This document shows positions 33,782-43,954 of a DNA stretch of 64,000 bases, piece after piece; the first letter of the stretch is position 1; each line of letters begins with the position of its first letter. A program made the position numbers and the translations under genes. The notes below the pieces were generated by a model that saw only the letters and a list, made by a program, of their open reading frames with translations, had not been told where the DNA came from and searched no databases. Source of the stretch: an uncultured Clostridia bacterium (lineage in GTDB: Bacteria; Bacillota; Clostridia; TANB77; CAG-508); contig CASYFC010000002.1 of assembly GCA_949482135.1 (NCBI GenBank), forward strand, positions 248,001 to 312,000. The letters are read 5' to 3'.

Positions 33782-35374
33782 ATGGAAGAATTACTTGAAT
33801 TTAAAAAAAATATTATAGCTTGGTATCCAATTAAAGAAGAAGATACTGTGCTACAAGTAGGAGAAGATAATTATATATTTCAAGAATTAAAATTGAAAAC
33901 AAGTAAAGTTACAATTACAGAAAATATAAAAAAAATAACAGATAAATTTGATTATATTACATTAATTGGAAGTTTTGAAAAATTAAATTCAGAAGAAATA
34001 AAAGATTTATTAGTATGTGCTAAAGAAAGATTAAACGAAAATGGAAAAATTCTTTTAGCTATGAAAAATAAATTTGCAATGAAATATTGGACAGGAGATA
34101 GAATAAATTTAGATTTAGACGCTTTTGAAAGTATTGTTAAATCTAATGAGAATATCTTTAGTTTACCACAAATAAAGAAAATACTAGAAAATTTGAATTT
34201 AAAATATAAATTCTATTATCCATTACCAGATTATGAAATAACTAATGTGATATATACAGATGATTTTTTACCTAATAATGATAATATAGATGCAAGAGTA
34301 TTAACTTTCTGTGGTGAAGAAGAATTTTTGAATTTTTCAGAAAGAGATGCTTATAAGCAATTAGTAAATGCAGATAAAAAAATGTTTCCTTTTTTTGCAA
34401 ATTCATTTCTTATAGAACTATCAAAAAAAGAAAATTTTGAGGATGTTAGATTTGTAAGTTTTAGCATTACAAGAAAAAAGGAGCATAGAATTAAAACTAT
34501 TATTAGAAAAGATAAGGTATATAAATATGCAGATAATAAAGATGCAATAAATCATATAAATAAAATATCTAATAATATTAAAATATTAAATGATTGTAAA
34601 ATAGACGTTTTAGGAAGTACAAAAAATAATATTATAGAATGTGAATTTTTAAAAGATGCAATATCTTATGATGAACTTTTAATGCAATACTATAATCAAA
34701 ATGGATTGGATAGCTGTTTAGAAAAAATAAGGGAGTTTCAAAATAATATTTTAAATAAATTACCAATAGAAAAAGATATTCCAAAAGAAACAGTTTTTGA
34801 AAAATATGAAGTTGAAATTTCAGAAGAAAAGAAGCAAAAATTACATTTTACAAAATATGGTGTTTTAGATCTAATTTTTCAAAATTGTTTAGTTAAAAAT
34901 GATAAATTATATATATATGATCAAGAATGGTTTGAGGAAAATGTTCCTATAGAATTTATTTTATATAGAGATATATTATATTTTACAGAGTTGAAAAATT
35001 CTGAAAATATGGACCAAATTTTAAAGGTGCTAAATTTAGAAGATTATGCAGAATGTTTTTATATTCTAGAGGAAAAATTGCAAAACAAAATAGTTAATAA
35101 AAATGTTTGGGATTTACATATAAGTTCAATCAGGAGAATTGGTACTACAAAACATATGACAGAAAATTTAGAAGAAAGACTAGGAATTGCTAATAATCTT
35201 ATTGAAGAATATAAAAAGCAGATAGAAGAACTTACAAATTGTATTCATGATAAAGATGCTGAACTTGTTAATTATGCAGAACAATTAAGAAATATATCAA
35301 ATTCATTATCATGGAAAATTACCAAACCATTAAGAAGTGTATCTGAAAAGTTGCACTCTAGCGATAAAAAGTAG
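33782..35374 (+). CDS. WbdD-like kinase with degenerate methyltransferase domain and coiled coil
   Basis: A 530-residue protein with three parts. Residues about 1-180 align by eye with class I methyltransferases of polysaccharide loci (WYPIKEEDTVLQVG, FDYITLIGSFE, MKNKFAMKYWTGDR, FYYPLPDYE), but the glycine-rich SAM loop and following strand are missing. About 200-450 resembles a small-molecule kinase fold (IIRKDKVYKYA, IYDQEWFEENVP). About 465-515 is a coiled coil ending SWKITKPLRS. Methyltransferase-kinase-coiled coil is the layout of WbdD, which caps O-antigen chains and sets their length. Here methylation is probably lost, leaving a possible phosphate cap. It follows the Wzt-like ATPase by 18 bases. 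Confidence 0.65.
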   Translation: MEELLEFKKNIIAWYPIKEEDTVLQVGEDNYIFQELKLKTSKVTITENIKKITDKFDYITLIGSFEKLNSEEIKDLLVCAKERLNENGKILLAMKNKFAMKYWTGDRINLDLDAFESIVKSNENIFSLPQIKKILENLNLKYKFYYPLPDYEITNVIYTDDFLPNNDNIDARVLTFCGEEEFLNFSERDAYKQLVNADKKMFPFFANSFLIELSKKENFEDVRFVSFSITRKKEHRIKTIIRKDKVYKYADNKDAINHINKISNNIKILNDCKIDVLGSTKNNIIECEFLKDAISYDELLMQYYNQNGLDSCLEKIREFQNNILNKLPIEKDIPKETVFEKYEVEISEEKKQKLHFTKYGVLDLIFQNCLVKNDKLYIYDQEWFEENVPIEFILYRDILYFTELKNSENMDQILKVLNLEDYAECFYILEEKLQNKIVNKNVWDLHISSIRRIGTTKHMTENLEERLGIANNLIEEYKKQIEELTNCIHDKDAELVNYAEQLRNISNSLSWKITKPLRSVSEKLHSSDKK

Positions 35375-35392
35375 ATGAAAGGGAAAATCAAA

Positions 35393-37333
35393 ATGAACAT
35401 AATAGTACATAGAATTAATCAAATTAAGTTTTATATAAAGAAATATGGTTTTATTAAAACAATAAAAAAATGTATAAGAACTGTACTTAGAAAAATTATA
35501 AGATTTTTAAAAGGTGAAAAAGATCTGCAATATGGAGATTATGGTGGATGGATAAAACACAATGAGCCTAAAGATGCAGACTTAAAAATCCAAATGAAAA
35601 AGAAATTCAAGATTGCTCCTAAAATCAGTGTAATAGTGCCAATGTATAATACAAAAGAAAAATTTTTTAAAGATTTAGTAAATTGTATGATAAATCAAAC
35701 ATATTCAAATTGGGAACTTTGTTTGGCTGATGGAAGTCCAAAACAAAACGAAAGTTTAAAAAAATATTATGAAAAAGATGAAAGAATTAAATATAAATTC
35801 TTAGGAGAAAATAAAGGGATTGCAGGTAATACAAATGCTGCTATTAAAATAGCAACAGGAGAATATATAGCACTTTTAGACCATGATGATATATTAGCAG
35901 ATTATGCTTTATATGAAGTAGTATATGCTATTAATAAATTCCCTAATTCAGAATTCTTATATTCAGATGAAGATAAAATAGATGAAAATGATAACAGATA
36001 TGATGCTTATTTTAAACCAGATTTTGCCCCAGACACACTAAGATGTCAAAACTATATATGTCATTTTAGCATTTTCAAAAAAGAACTAATGAGAAAGTTA
36101 AATGGTTTTAAGGCTGATTATGATGGAGCACAAGATTATGATATTTTCTTAAGAATGTCTGAAACAGTAAAACCAGAAAATATAACACATATTCCAAAGC
36201 TTTTATATCATTGGAGAGTTCATAGTGAATCAACAGCAAAATTAAACAGTAATGCTAAAAATTATGCGTTTGAAGCAGGAAAAAAGGCAATTGAAGACCA
36301 TTTAAAAAGAGTTGGATTAGAAGGAGAAGTATCTGAAGGGTGTATAGAAGGAATTTATAGAGTTGATTATAAAGTCAAAGGAAGTCCAAAAATTTCTATA
36401 GTAATTCCAAATAAAGATGGAAAAGAGATCTTAAAAGTATGTATAGATTCTATTTTAGAAAAAACTACTTATGAAAATTTTGAAATCGTTGTTGTTGAGA
36501 ACAATAGTGATTCAGAGGAAATATTTGAATATTACAAACAATTAATTAAAAATGAAAAAATTAGGATTGTAAACTATAATACTGGAAAAGAAATAAAATC
36601 AGAAGAAGAATCTTCTCTTGAATATACAAATAGCAATAGAATAAAAGTAAAACCTGGATTTAATTATTCTGCGGTTATTAATTTTGGAACTAGAAACTCA
36701 AGTGGAGAATATGTAGTTCAATTAAATAATGATACTGAATTAATAACACCAAATTGGTTAGAATTAATGCTTGGATTTTGCCAAAGAGATGATGTTGGAG
36801 CTGTTGGTGCTAAATTGTATTTTCCAGATGAAACAATACAACATGCTGGAATTATAGTTGGTATAGGTGGAATTGCAGGAAATAGATTTAAAAGCATTCC
36901 CAAAAATGGACATGGATATTTTGCAAAAGAATCTATGATTGAAAATTTAAGTGCAGTTACAGGAGCTTGTTTATTTGCTAAAAAAAGAATTTATGAAGAA
37001 GTTGGCTGGATGGATGAAGATTTAGCTGTTGCATTTAATGATGTAGATTTTTGTATGAAGATAAGAGAAAAAGGATATTTAGTTGTATATAATCCATTTG
37101 TAGAATTTTGGCATTATGAATCAAAATCTAGAGGACAAGAAAATACTCCTGAAAAAATAAAAAGATTCCAAGGTGAAATTTGTAGATTTGAACAAAGATG
37201 GCCAGAAATATTAGATAGTGGAGATCCATATTACAATATTAATTTAAGTTTAGACACAGAAGTTTATCATATGAAAAATATTAAAGTTAATTATTATGGA
37301 GAAGAAGAAATAAAAAGAAAGAAGAGAAAATGA
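35393..37333 (+). CDS. Double-domain family 2 glycosyltransferase, copy 1
   Basis: A 646-residue protein with two GT2 domains. The first (about 80-300) has ISVIVPMYNTKEKFF, LCLADGSPKQNE, LLDHDDIL with the metal pair and YLYSDEDKID-like FLYSDEDKID; the second (about 335-620) has ISIVIPNKDGKE, VVVENNSDS, QLNNDTEL, AVTGACLFAKK and FNDVDFCMKI. Such proteins build backbone or side-chain disaccharides. The start at 35393 follows AAAGGG; an in-frame ATG at 35375 directly abuts the previous stop. It is a tandem paralogue of the next gene and overlaps it by 4 bases. Confidence 0.88.
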   Translation: MNIIVHRINQIKFYIKKYGFIKTIKKCIRTVLRKIIRFLKGEKDLQYGDYGGWIKHNEPKDADLKIQMKKKFKIAPKISVIVPMYNTKEKFFKDLVNCMINQTYSNWELCLADGSPKQNESLKKYYEKDERIKYKFLGENKGIAGNTNAAIKIATGEYIALLDHDDILADYALYEVVYAINKFPNSEFLYSDEDKIDENDNRYDAYFKPDFAPDTLRCQNYICHFSIFKKELMRKLNGFKADYDGAQDYDIFLRMSETVKPENITHIPKLLYHWRVHSESTAKLNSNAKNYAFEAGKKAIEDHLKRVGLEGEVSEGCIEGIYRVDYKVKGSPKISIVIPNKDGKEILKVCIDSILEKTTYENFEIVVVENNSDSEEIFEYYKQLIKNEKIRIVNYNTGKEIKSEEESSLEYTNSNRIKVKPGFNYSAVINFGTRNSSGEYVVQLNNDTELITPNWLELMLGFCQRDDVGAVGAKLYFPDETIQHAGIIVGIGGIAGNRFKSIPKNGHGYFAKESMIENLSAVTGACLFAKKRIYEEVGWMDEDLAVAFNDVDFCMKIREKGYLVVYNPFVEFWHYESKSRGQENTPEKIKRFQGEICRFEQRWPEILDSGDPYYNINLSLDTEVYHMKNIKVNYYGEEEIKRKKRK

Positions 37334-39141
37334 ATTTAAAAAATAATTTTAATAAAATTAAATATTATTTTAGAAGATATGGTTTTTTTAAGACTTTAGA
37401 AAAAATCTTTAAAAGACTTCTACATATTAAAGAAAATAGAAAAACAAATCAAGATCAATATAAAATTTGGATAGAAAAAAATGATCCAAAACAAGGCGAA
37501 TTAGAATTTCAAAGAAATTTTAAATTTGAATATAAACCTAAAATAAGTATAGTTGTTCCAATGTATAATACCGATGAAACATTTTTTAAAGAATTAGTAG
37601 AGTCTCTTGAAAAACAAACATACTCAAATTGGGAACTTTGTTTGGCTGATGGTAGCCAAGAAAAAAATGAAGTCTTAAAAAAGTATTATGAAGGAAACGA
37701 AAAAATAAGATATAAATTTTTAAATTCTAATAAAGGAATTTCAGAAAATACTAATGAAGCAATCAAGCTTGCAACAGGAGATTTTATAGGATTTTTAGAT
37801 CATGATGATTTACTTTCTATAGATTGTTTATATGAAGTTGTAAAAACTATAAATAAAATAAAAAATATAGATTTTATTTATACAGATGAAGATAAAATTG
37901 ATGAAGAGGGTGAGAGATTTGAACCATATTTTAAACCAGATTTTTCACCAGAAACACTAGAATGTAATAATTATATTACTCATTTTGTTTTGGTAAAAAA
38001 AGACTTATTAAAAAAAGTTGGATTTTTAAATTCAAAATTTAATGGAGCACAAGATTTTGATTTTGTTTTAAGAGCTACTGAAAAAGCAAACAAAGTTATA
38101 CATATATCTAAAATTTTATATCATTGGAGAGTACATAAAAGTTCAACTGCAAATGTTGCAGATGCAAAACCATATGCATATGAAGCTGGTATAAAAGTTA
38201 TAGAAGAGCATCTTAAAAGAACTGGTAAAAAAGCAGTAGTAGAATATGGACAAGATGTTCCTGGAATTTATAAAATAAACTTTTCTGTAAAAGGAAATCC
38301 CAAAGTTTCTATTTTGATACCAAATAAAGATAATATAAACTTATTAAAAAATTGTATAGATTCTATTATAAATAATACAACTTATCAAAACTATGAAATT
38401 AATATTATAGAAAATAATAGTACTCAGAAAGAAACCTTTGAATATTACAAACAAATTAGCAAAAATCCAAAAATAAAAATTTTAGACTATAATATAAGTA
38501 ATAATAAAGAATTTAATTATTCATCTTTAATAAATTTTGGTGTGCAAAATGTTGATGGAGAATTTATATTACAATTAAATAATGATACTAAGTTATTGAC
38601 AAAAGATTGGTTAGAACAATTTATAGGATATGCACAAAATAAAGAAATAGGAGCAATAGGAGCAAGATTATATTATGAAGATAAAACTATTCAGCATGCA
38701 GGAATAATAGTTGGATTATCTGGAATTGCAGGAAATATGCTTGTAAATCTTCCGTATGGAAAACATGCCTATTTTGGCAGAGAAGCTGCAACAAGAAATG
38801 TATCAGCAGTTACAGGAGCTTGTTTATTTTGTAGACGTGAACTTTATGAAGAAGTATGTTTTATGGACGAAATTGATTTTAAAGTTGCATTTAATGATGT
38901 TGATTTTTGCTTAAAAATTTTACAAAAAGGATATCGTAATATATATAATCCATATATTGAGTTAGTTCATTATGAATCCAAAACTAGAGGATATGAATAT
39001 ACAAAAGAGCAAGAAGAAAGATTTAATAAAGAATCCAATAACTTTAAAGAAAAATGGAAAAAGTTTATTGAAAAAGGTGATCCATATTACAATAAAAATT
39101 TTACTTTGGATACATGTAATTTTGATATCAATATTAATTAA
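37330..39141 (+). CDS. Double-domain family 2 glycosyltransferase, copy 2
   Basis: A 603-residue paralogue of the preceding protein with the same two domains: SIVVPMYNTDETFF, LCLADGSQEKNE, FLDHDDLL in the first; VSILIPNKDN, QLNNDTKL, AVTGACLFCRR and FNDVDFCLKI in the second. Its start ATG overlaps the preceding TGA (ATGA), so the two are translationally coupled. The domain linker is shorter than in copy 1. Together the pair offers four GT2 active sites that could assemble a repeating unit without other backbone enzymes. Confidence 0.88.
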   Translation: MNLKNNFNKIKYYFRRYGFFKTLEKIFKRLLHIKENRKTNQDQYKIWIEKNDPKQGELEFQRNFKFEYKPKISIVVPMYNTDETFFKELVESLEKQTYSNWELCLADGSQEKNEVLKKYYEGNEKIRYKFLNSNKGISENTNEAIKLATGDFIGFLDHDDLLSIDCLYEVVKTINKIKNIDFIYTDEDKIDEEGERFEPYFKPDFSPETLECNNYITHFVLVKKDLLKKVGFLNSKFNGAQDFDFVLRATEKANKVIHISKILYHWRVHKSSTANVADAKPYAYEAGIKVIEEHLKRTGKKAVVEYGQDVPGIYKINFSVKGNPKVSILIPNKDNINLLKNCIDSIINNTTYQNYEINIIENNSTQKETFEYYKQISKNPKIKILDYNISNNKEFNYSSLINFGVQNVDGEFILQLNNDTKLLTKDWLEQFIGYAQNKEIGAIGARLYYEDKTIQHAGIIVGLSGIAGNMLVNLPYGKHAYFGREAATRNVSAVTGACLFCRRELYEEVCFMDEIDFKVAFNDVDFCLKILQKGYRNIYNPYIELVHYESKTRGYEYTKEQEERFNKESNNFKEKWKKFIEKGDPYYNKNFTLDTCNFDININ

Positions 39142-39176
39142 ACATAAATGAATATTCGAAAATAATGGGGAAAATT

Positions 39177-39710
39177 ATGGAAGAAAATAAAAAAGAAAAC
39201 AAAAATATAACGTTAAAAGTTTTTGAAGTTTTAGAAAATTTAGGGCTATGGATTTTAGAAAAAATATTTTTAAAAAGATTAGCTAATTTATATAGAAATC
39301 ATATTGAAGGAATGAGATATTTAATTTGTGGGGGATTATCAACAATTGTAAATATTTTAGCATATGTTTTAGGAAGTTATGTCCTTTTTATAGGAGTTAC
39401 TGATGCTACATTTCGAGTAAATTTGAGTGAAATATTTGCTTTTATTATGGCTTTAATATTTGCATATTGGGTTAATAAAACAATTGTATTTAACAGTAAA
39501 TGTGAAAATGCAATATCTTTATTAAAAGAAATTACTTCATTTATAGCTTGCAGAATATTTACAGAAATAATTAGTATTGGAATGATGAATTATGCAGTAT
39601 ATGCTAATATAAATGATATTGTTATGAAAGTTATAGCAAATATTGTTGTAATTATTTTAAATTTTATTTTAAGCAAAGTATTAATTTTTAAAAAAACAAA
39701 AGAAGACTAA
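39177..39710 (+). CDS. GtrA-family membrane protein
   Basis: A 177-residue protein with four hydrophobic segments and the GtrA features RYLICGGLSTIVNIL, FAYWVNKTIVF and FILSKVLIF. GtrA proteins are thought to flip undecaprenyl-phosphate-glucose made by GtrB so that an outer-face transferase can use it. GGGG lies 6 bases before the ATG at 39177. With 39749 (GtrII-type) and 41940 (GtrB-type) it forms a full three-part glucosylation module. Confidence 0.88.
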   Translation: MEENKKENKNITLKVFEVLENLGLWILEKIFLKRLANLYRNHIEGMRYLICGGLSTIVNILAYVLGSYVLFIGVTDATFRVNLSEIFAFIMALIFAYWVNKTIVFNSKCENAISLLKEITSFIACRIFTEIISIGMMNYAVYANINDIVMKVIANIVVIILNFILSKVLIFKKTKED

Positions 39711-39748
39711 ATAATGATATGAAATATTTAGGAGTCTAAATTAAGTTT

Positions 39749-41842
39749 ATGAAACTAAAAAAAGAAAAAATGCCATCTAAAAAATATATAGTAAAAGAAA
39801 AAAGGACAATAAAAAAAAGTAACAAAAAAATTGTGGATGTCAAAATTATAAATAATTCTACAAGAAAAAATATTGCAGAAAAGGATAATAACATAATTGA
39901 AGAACTTTATAAAGAGAAAATTTATAAAGAAAAACCTCAATTTACTATTAAAGCTGAAGAAGACGATGGTATTGGAAACTTGGAAAAAAAGTTGTGTTTT
40001 CAATATGAATGTTTTGAAGATGTAAATGAAGTGGATGAAAAAGAACAAGAAGAAAATATACAAGGGGAAAATGATGCAGGTAATAAATTAGAAGAAGTTA
40101 ATGAAGATGAAAAAAGTGAAAATTCAGAAAAAATAGAGAGTGAAAGTAAAGAAGAACAGGTAAAAAAAGAAAAACAGGTAAAAAAAGAAAAGAAGAAATT
40201 GTCAGAAAATATTTTTATACAAGAAATTATTAAAATGTATAAATTATTTTTTTCTCATCCTGAAGATATAGAAGAAAGGTTTTTTTCTTGGTTTGATTCA
40301 AATAAAAGATTTGCATTTTTTACAGCATTAATTGTAGGTATTATAACTCATATAACATTTTTAACAGAAATGATTATGAGTCAAGATGGATTATGGAATT
40401 CGATTTGCTATTATCAAGGAGGCAGATGGGAAGAATCTATCGGAAGATGGGGATTAGTTATTGTAAATATAATTGTAAATAATTTAGCACTTCCAAATCT
40501 TGTAGGAATAGTTTCAATTATATTAATTTCAATATCTACTATAGTTATTGTTGATATTTTAAAATTGAAAAATAAATTAACAATATTTATTGCATCAGTT
40601 GCGATGATTGTATCACCTGCGTTAACTGGAACTTTATTATATGTATATACATCAGTCGCATATTGCTTGGCAATGCTTTTATCAGTATTAACAGTAAAAT
40701 TAATATTTAAAGAAAAAAATAAAATATTTAATTTTATTTCAGCAATAATTTTGTTTACCTTAATACTTGGAATATATCAAAGTTATGTTGGGGTAGTAAT
40801 TGGTTTAACTGTAATTAGATTAATAAAAGATTTATACGATAAAAGTATAAAAATAAAATGGTTCTTTATACATGGAATTATGACATGTATAGTTGTAATA
40901 ATTGGTGGATTTTCGTATTCATGCATTACAGAATATGTTTTGCAATATGAACAATTAGATAAGCCAGAATATAATGGAATGAATAGTATAAGTCTCGAAA
41001 ATACTATAAATTCTTTAGATAAAAGTATTCCACAAATATATAATGAATTTAAAGAATTCTATTTTGGAGATAGCATAATTACTAATTCTAGTTATGCAAG
41101 ACATGAGTTTTATAAATTAATGTTTATATCTGCAATTATTTTGGAATTAATTTTAATAATTACATCAGGAGTATGGAAAAGTCCGTTTAGAATATTGCTT
41201 ATAATTTTTATGAATGTAATTATACCCATTGCTTTTAATGTAATTATAATATTGGCACCAGAATCTAATATATATATACTTACATCAATGCAATTAATTT
41301 TAATTATTCCATTTGTTGCAATAATATGTGAAATGTCAGGAAAAAAAGGTACATGTATATTTAAATGGTTAGCTGTAATAAGTATGTTTTTAATTGTATT
41401 TACTTATTATTTGGCTGATAATGTATCATATGCTTCATTAAAATTAACATATAATCAAATATATAGTACAAGTATAAGAATAATGGATAGAATAGAACAA
41501 ACAGAAGGATATTCTCCTGAAAAGCCAATAATGCTAGCTGGCATAATAGAGCATAATGGACCACAATTTTATAGGAGTTCAGATATATATTTATATACTT
41601 TAGGATCAATTTTTGATTTGCCAGCATTTCATTTAACTTATGATGGAATGGAAGGAAATTGGATTAAATTTTTTGCTGATTTTTTAGGAATGAAAATAAT
41701 TTTTACAAATGAAACAACTTATAATAATGTAATAAATTCACAGGAATTTAAAGAAATGGAAATTTTTCCAGCTCCAAATTCTTGTAAAGAAATTTATGGC
41801 ACAATGGTTGTAAAACTTAGTGATACACCACCAATGCCATAG
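39749..41842 (+). CDS. GtrII-type membrane glucosyltransferase
   Basis: A 697-residue protein. The first about 155 residues are cytoplasmic and highly charged (Lys/Glu-rich, with repeated VKKEKQ), which is unusual for the family. The rest has about ten hydrophobic segments with the Glucos_trans_II pattern: a first loop with MSQDGLWNS and GGRWEESIGRWG near residues 210-235, and a C-terminal soluble domain. Such enzymes add glucose from undecaprenyl-phosphate-glucose to a polymer outside the membrane. The ribosome binding site TAGGAG is rather far (about 15 bases) from the ATG, so the exact start within the charged region is uncertain. Confidence 0.82.
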   Translation: MKLKKEKMPSKKYIVKEKRTIKKSNKKIVDVKIINNSTRKNIAEKDNNIIEELYKEKIYKEKPQFTIKAEEDDGIGNLEKKLCFQYECFEDVNEVDEKEQEENIQGENDAGNKLEEVNEDEKSENSEKIESESKEEQVKKEKQVKKEKKKLSENIFIQEIIKMYKLFFSHPEDIEERFFSWFDSNKRFAFFTALIVGIITHITFLTEMIMSQDGLWNSICYYQGGRWEESIGRWGLVIVNIIVNNLALPNLVGIVSIILISISTIVIVDILKLKNKLTIFIASVAMIVSPALTGTLLYVYTSVAYCLAMLLSVLTVKLIFKEKNKIFNFISAIILFTLILGIYQSYVGVVIGLTVIRLIKDLYDKSIKIKWFFIHGIMTCIVVIIGGFSYSCITEYVLQYEQLDKPEYNGMNSISLENTINSLDKSIPQIYNEFKEFYFGDSIITNSSYARHEFYKLMFISAIILELILIITSGVWKSPFRILLIIFMNVIIPIAFNVIIILAPESNIYILTSMQLILIIPFVAIICEMSGKKGTCIFKWLAVISMFLIVFTYYLADNVSYASLKLTYNQIYSTSIRIMDRIEQTEGYSPEKPIMLAGIIEHNGPQFYRSSDIYLYTLGSIFDLPAFHLTYDGMEGNWIKFFADFLGMKIIFTNETTYNNVINSQEFKEMEIFPAPNSCKEIYGTMVVKLSDTPPMP

Positions 41843-41870
41843 TGAATACTAAAATATAATCTAATATTAT

Positions 41871-41898
41871 TTGAAAAATTAGTAATATATGTTATAAT
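41871..41898 (+). promoter_or_regulatory. Internal promoter before the GtrB-type gene
   Basis: TTGAAA (41871-41876), a 16-base spacer and TATAAT (41893-41898) with a TGT extended -10, in the 97-base gap between the GtrII-type and GtrB-type genes. Confidence 0.7.
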
Positions 41899-41939
41899 GA
41901 TAGCAAATTTTGAAATAAAATGAAGAAAGGGATAAAAAT

Positions 41940-42875
41940 ATGGATAAAGTAGCAGTATTAATACCATGTTATAATGAAGCGAAAACAGTAAAAAAAGTAG
42001 TTGAGGATTTTAAAAGAGAATTACCAGAAGCAACTATATATGTTTATGATAATAATTCAAAAGATGAAACAGATAAAATAGCGAGAGAAGCTGGAGCAAT
42101 TGTTAAATATGAAACTAGACAAGGAAAAGGGAATGTAATAAGAACTATGTTTAGAGAAATCGATGCAGAAGTTTATGTTATGGTTGATGGAGATGATACA
42201 TACCCAGCAGAAAGTGCAAGAGAAATGGTAAAGGCTGTTTTAGAAGAAAATGTTGATATGGTTATAGGAGATAGATTATCTTCTACATATTTTACAGAAA
42301 ACAAAAGACCATTTCACAATGTAGGAAATGTTACAGTAAGAGCATTAATAAATAGAATATATAAGAGTGATATAAGAGATGTTATGACTGGACTTAGAGC
42401 TTTTAGTTATAAGTTTGTAAAAACATTTCCAGTTATGTCTAAAGGTTTTGAAATAGAAACAGAGATGACAATTCATTGTTTAGATAAAAATTTAAAAGTA
42501 AAAAATGTAATTATTGAATATAGAGATAGACCTGCTGATAGCCCATCAAAATTAAATACAATTCCAGATGGAATTAGGGTAATAAAAACTATATTTAGTT
42601 TCTATAAAAACTATAAACCATTAAATTTCTTTTCTTTAATAGCATTTTTTATGGCTGTAGTTGGACTAGTATTTTTTATACCAGCTGTTATTGAGATGTT
42701 TAAAGGTGGAGAAATAAGAGTTCCATCAATTATTTTAAGTATGTTACTTTTTGTATGCACATTACAATCAATGTTTACAGGATTAACTTTAGATAATATT
42801 ATAAAAAATTCAAAACAAAATTTTGAAATGAGATTAATAGATTGTGAAAGAGAATTAAAAGATAGAACAAAATAA
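41940..42875 (+). CDS. GtrB-type polyprenyl-phosphate glycosyltransferase
   Basis: A 311-residue protein: an N-terminal GT2 domain (VLIPCYNEAKTVKKV, YDNNSKDETD, YVMVDGDDTYP) and two C-terminal hydrophobic segments (about 228-250 and 262-285). This is the layout of GtrB/dolichol-phosphate-mannose-synthase-like enzymes, which move glucose from UDP-glucose to undecaprenyl phosphate. It has its own promoter at 41871 and AAAGGG upstream of the start, so it may be expressed independently of the other Gtr genes. Confidence 0.88.
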   Translation: MDKVAVLIPCYNEAKTVKKVVEDFKRELPEATIYVYDNNSKDETDKIAREAGAIVKYETRQGKGNVIRTMFREIDAEVYVMVDGDDTYPAESAREMVKAVLEENVDMVIGDRLSSTYFTENKRPFHNVGNVTVRALINRIYKSDIRDVMTGLRAFSYKFVKTFPVMSKGFEIETEMTIHCLDKNLKVKNVIIEYRDRPADSPSKLNTIPDGIRVIKTIFSFYKNYKPLNFFSLIAFFMAVVGLVFFIPAVIEMFKGGEIRVPSIILSMLLFVCTLQSMFTGLTLDNIIKNSKQNFEMRLIDCERELKDRTK

Positions 42876-42891
42876 AGGAAGGATAAAACAA

Positions 42892-43932
42892 ATGAGTTCA
42901 GTTAAAGTATCTATAGTTGTACCAATCTACAACTTAGAAAAATATATACCAAGATGTTTAGACGCATTAGTAAATCAAACTTTAGAGGATATTGAAATTA
43001 TTTGTGTGAATGATGGTTCAAAGGATTCAGCACCACAAATTATAGAAGATTATAAAAAAAGATATCCTAATAAAGTAAAAACATTTCATAAGGAAAATGG
43101 CGGAGAATGGTCTGCAAGAACTTATGGATTAAAACAGGCAACAGGCGAATATGTTGGTTTTATTGATAGTGATGATGTTCCAGAAGTTACTTGGGCAGAA
43201 AAATTATATAATGCTGCAAAAGAAAATGATGCAGACATAGCATTTTGTGGATATGATAGAGTTGATTTAGACACAGGAAAAACCGTATCTATAGAAATGA
43301 CTCAATATGGAACTATGAATAAGGAAGTAGATTGGAATGATGATTTCATTGTTTATGCCAATCCATCTCTGTGGAATAAATTATATAAATTAGATAAAGT
43401 AAAACATTTAGAATTTTTACCATTTAGAGGATGTAATGATACATTATTTTTAATCCATAGCTATATGGATGGAGTTAAGAAATTAACATTTATACCAGAT
43501 GTTTTATATCATTATTATTTACGCTCAAGCTCACAAATACATTCTTTAAATTCTAGAGACATTGAAAATTTAAAAAAATATTTGTTAGTAACAAAAGAAC
43601 ATAGTGTGAAAATTGGTAAATATGATGAGTATAAAGAAACATTAGCTAGTATGGCGTTTTTACATTTAGCGATATCTTGGGCATTTATGCTATCATATGA
43701 TAAATCTGTTAAAATAAATGAAGCTTTAAAAGATGTTATAAAATATTTAAATGAGAATTTTCCAGAATGGAAAAATAGTAAACATTATAAAATTTCTCAT
43801 TGTTTCCCAAAAGGACTAAAATTTATTTGTATTTGGGGAGTACATTTCTTCTACAGAATTCATTTGCCAATCGTGTATATTTGGGTAAATAGATTTATTT
43901 TAGATGTACTTAAGTTAGAAGTAAAATGGTAA
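42892..43932 (+). CDS. Family 2 glycosyltransferase
   Basis: A 346-residue GT-A enzyme: VSIVVPIYNLEKYIPRCL, CVNDGSKDS, NGGEWSARTYG and FIDSDDVPE with the metal pair. The C-terminal third has one or two hydrophobic stretches that may associate with the membrane. Donor and acceptor are unknown. AAGGAAGG ribosome binding site; 16 bases after the GtrB-type gene. Confidence 0.86.
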   Translation: MSSVKVSIVVPIYNLEKYIPRCLDALVNQTLEDIEIICVNDGSKDSAPQIIEDYKKRYPNKVKTFHKENGGEWSARTYGLKQATGEYVGFIDSDDVPEVTWAEKLYNAAKENDADIAFCGYDRVDLDTGKTVSIEMTQYGTMNKEVDWNDDFIVYANPSLWNKLYKLDKVKHLEFLPFRGCNDTLFLIHSYMDGVKKLTFIPDVLYHYYLRSSSQIHSLNSRDIENLKKYLLVTKEHSVKIGKYDEYKETLASMAFLHLAISWAFMLSYDKSVKINEALKDVIKYLNENFPEWKNSKHYKISHCFPKGLKFICIWGVHFFYRIHLPIVYIWVNRFILDVLKLEVKW

Positions 43933-43954
43933 AATTTATAAAGGATATTAAAAT

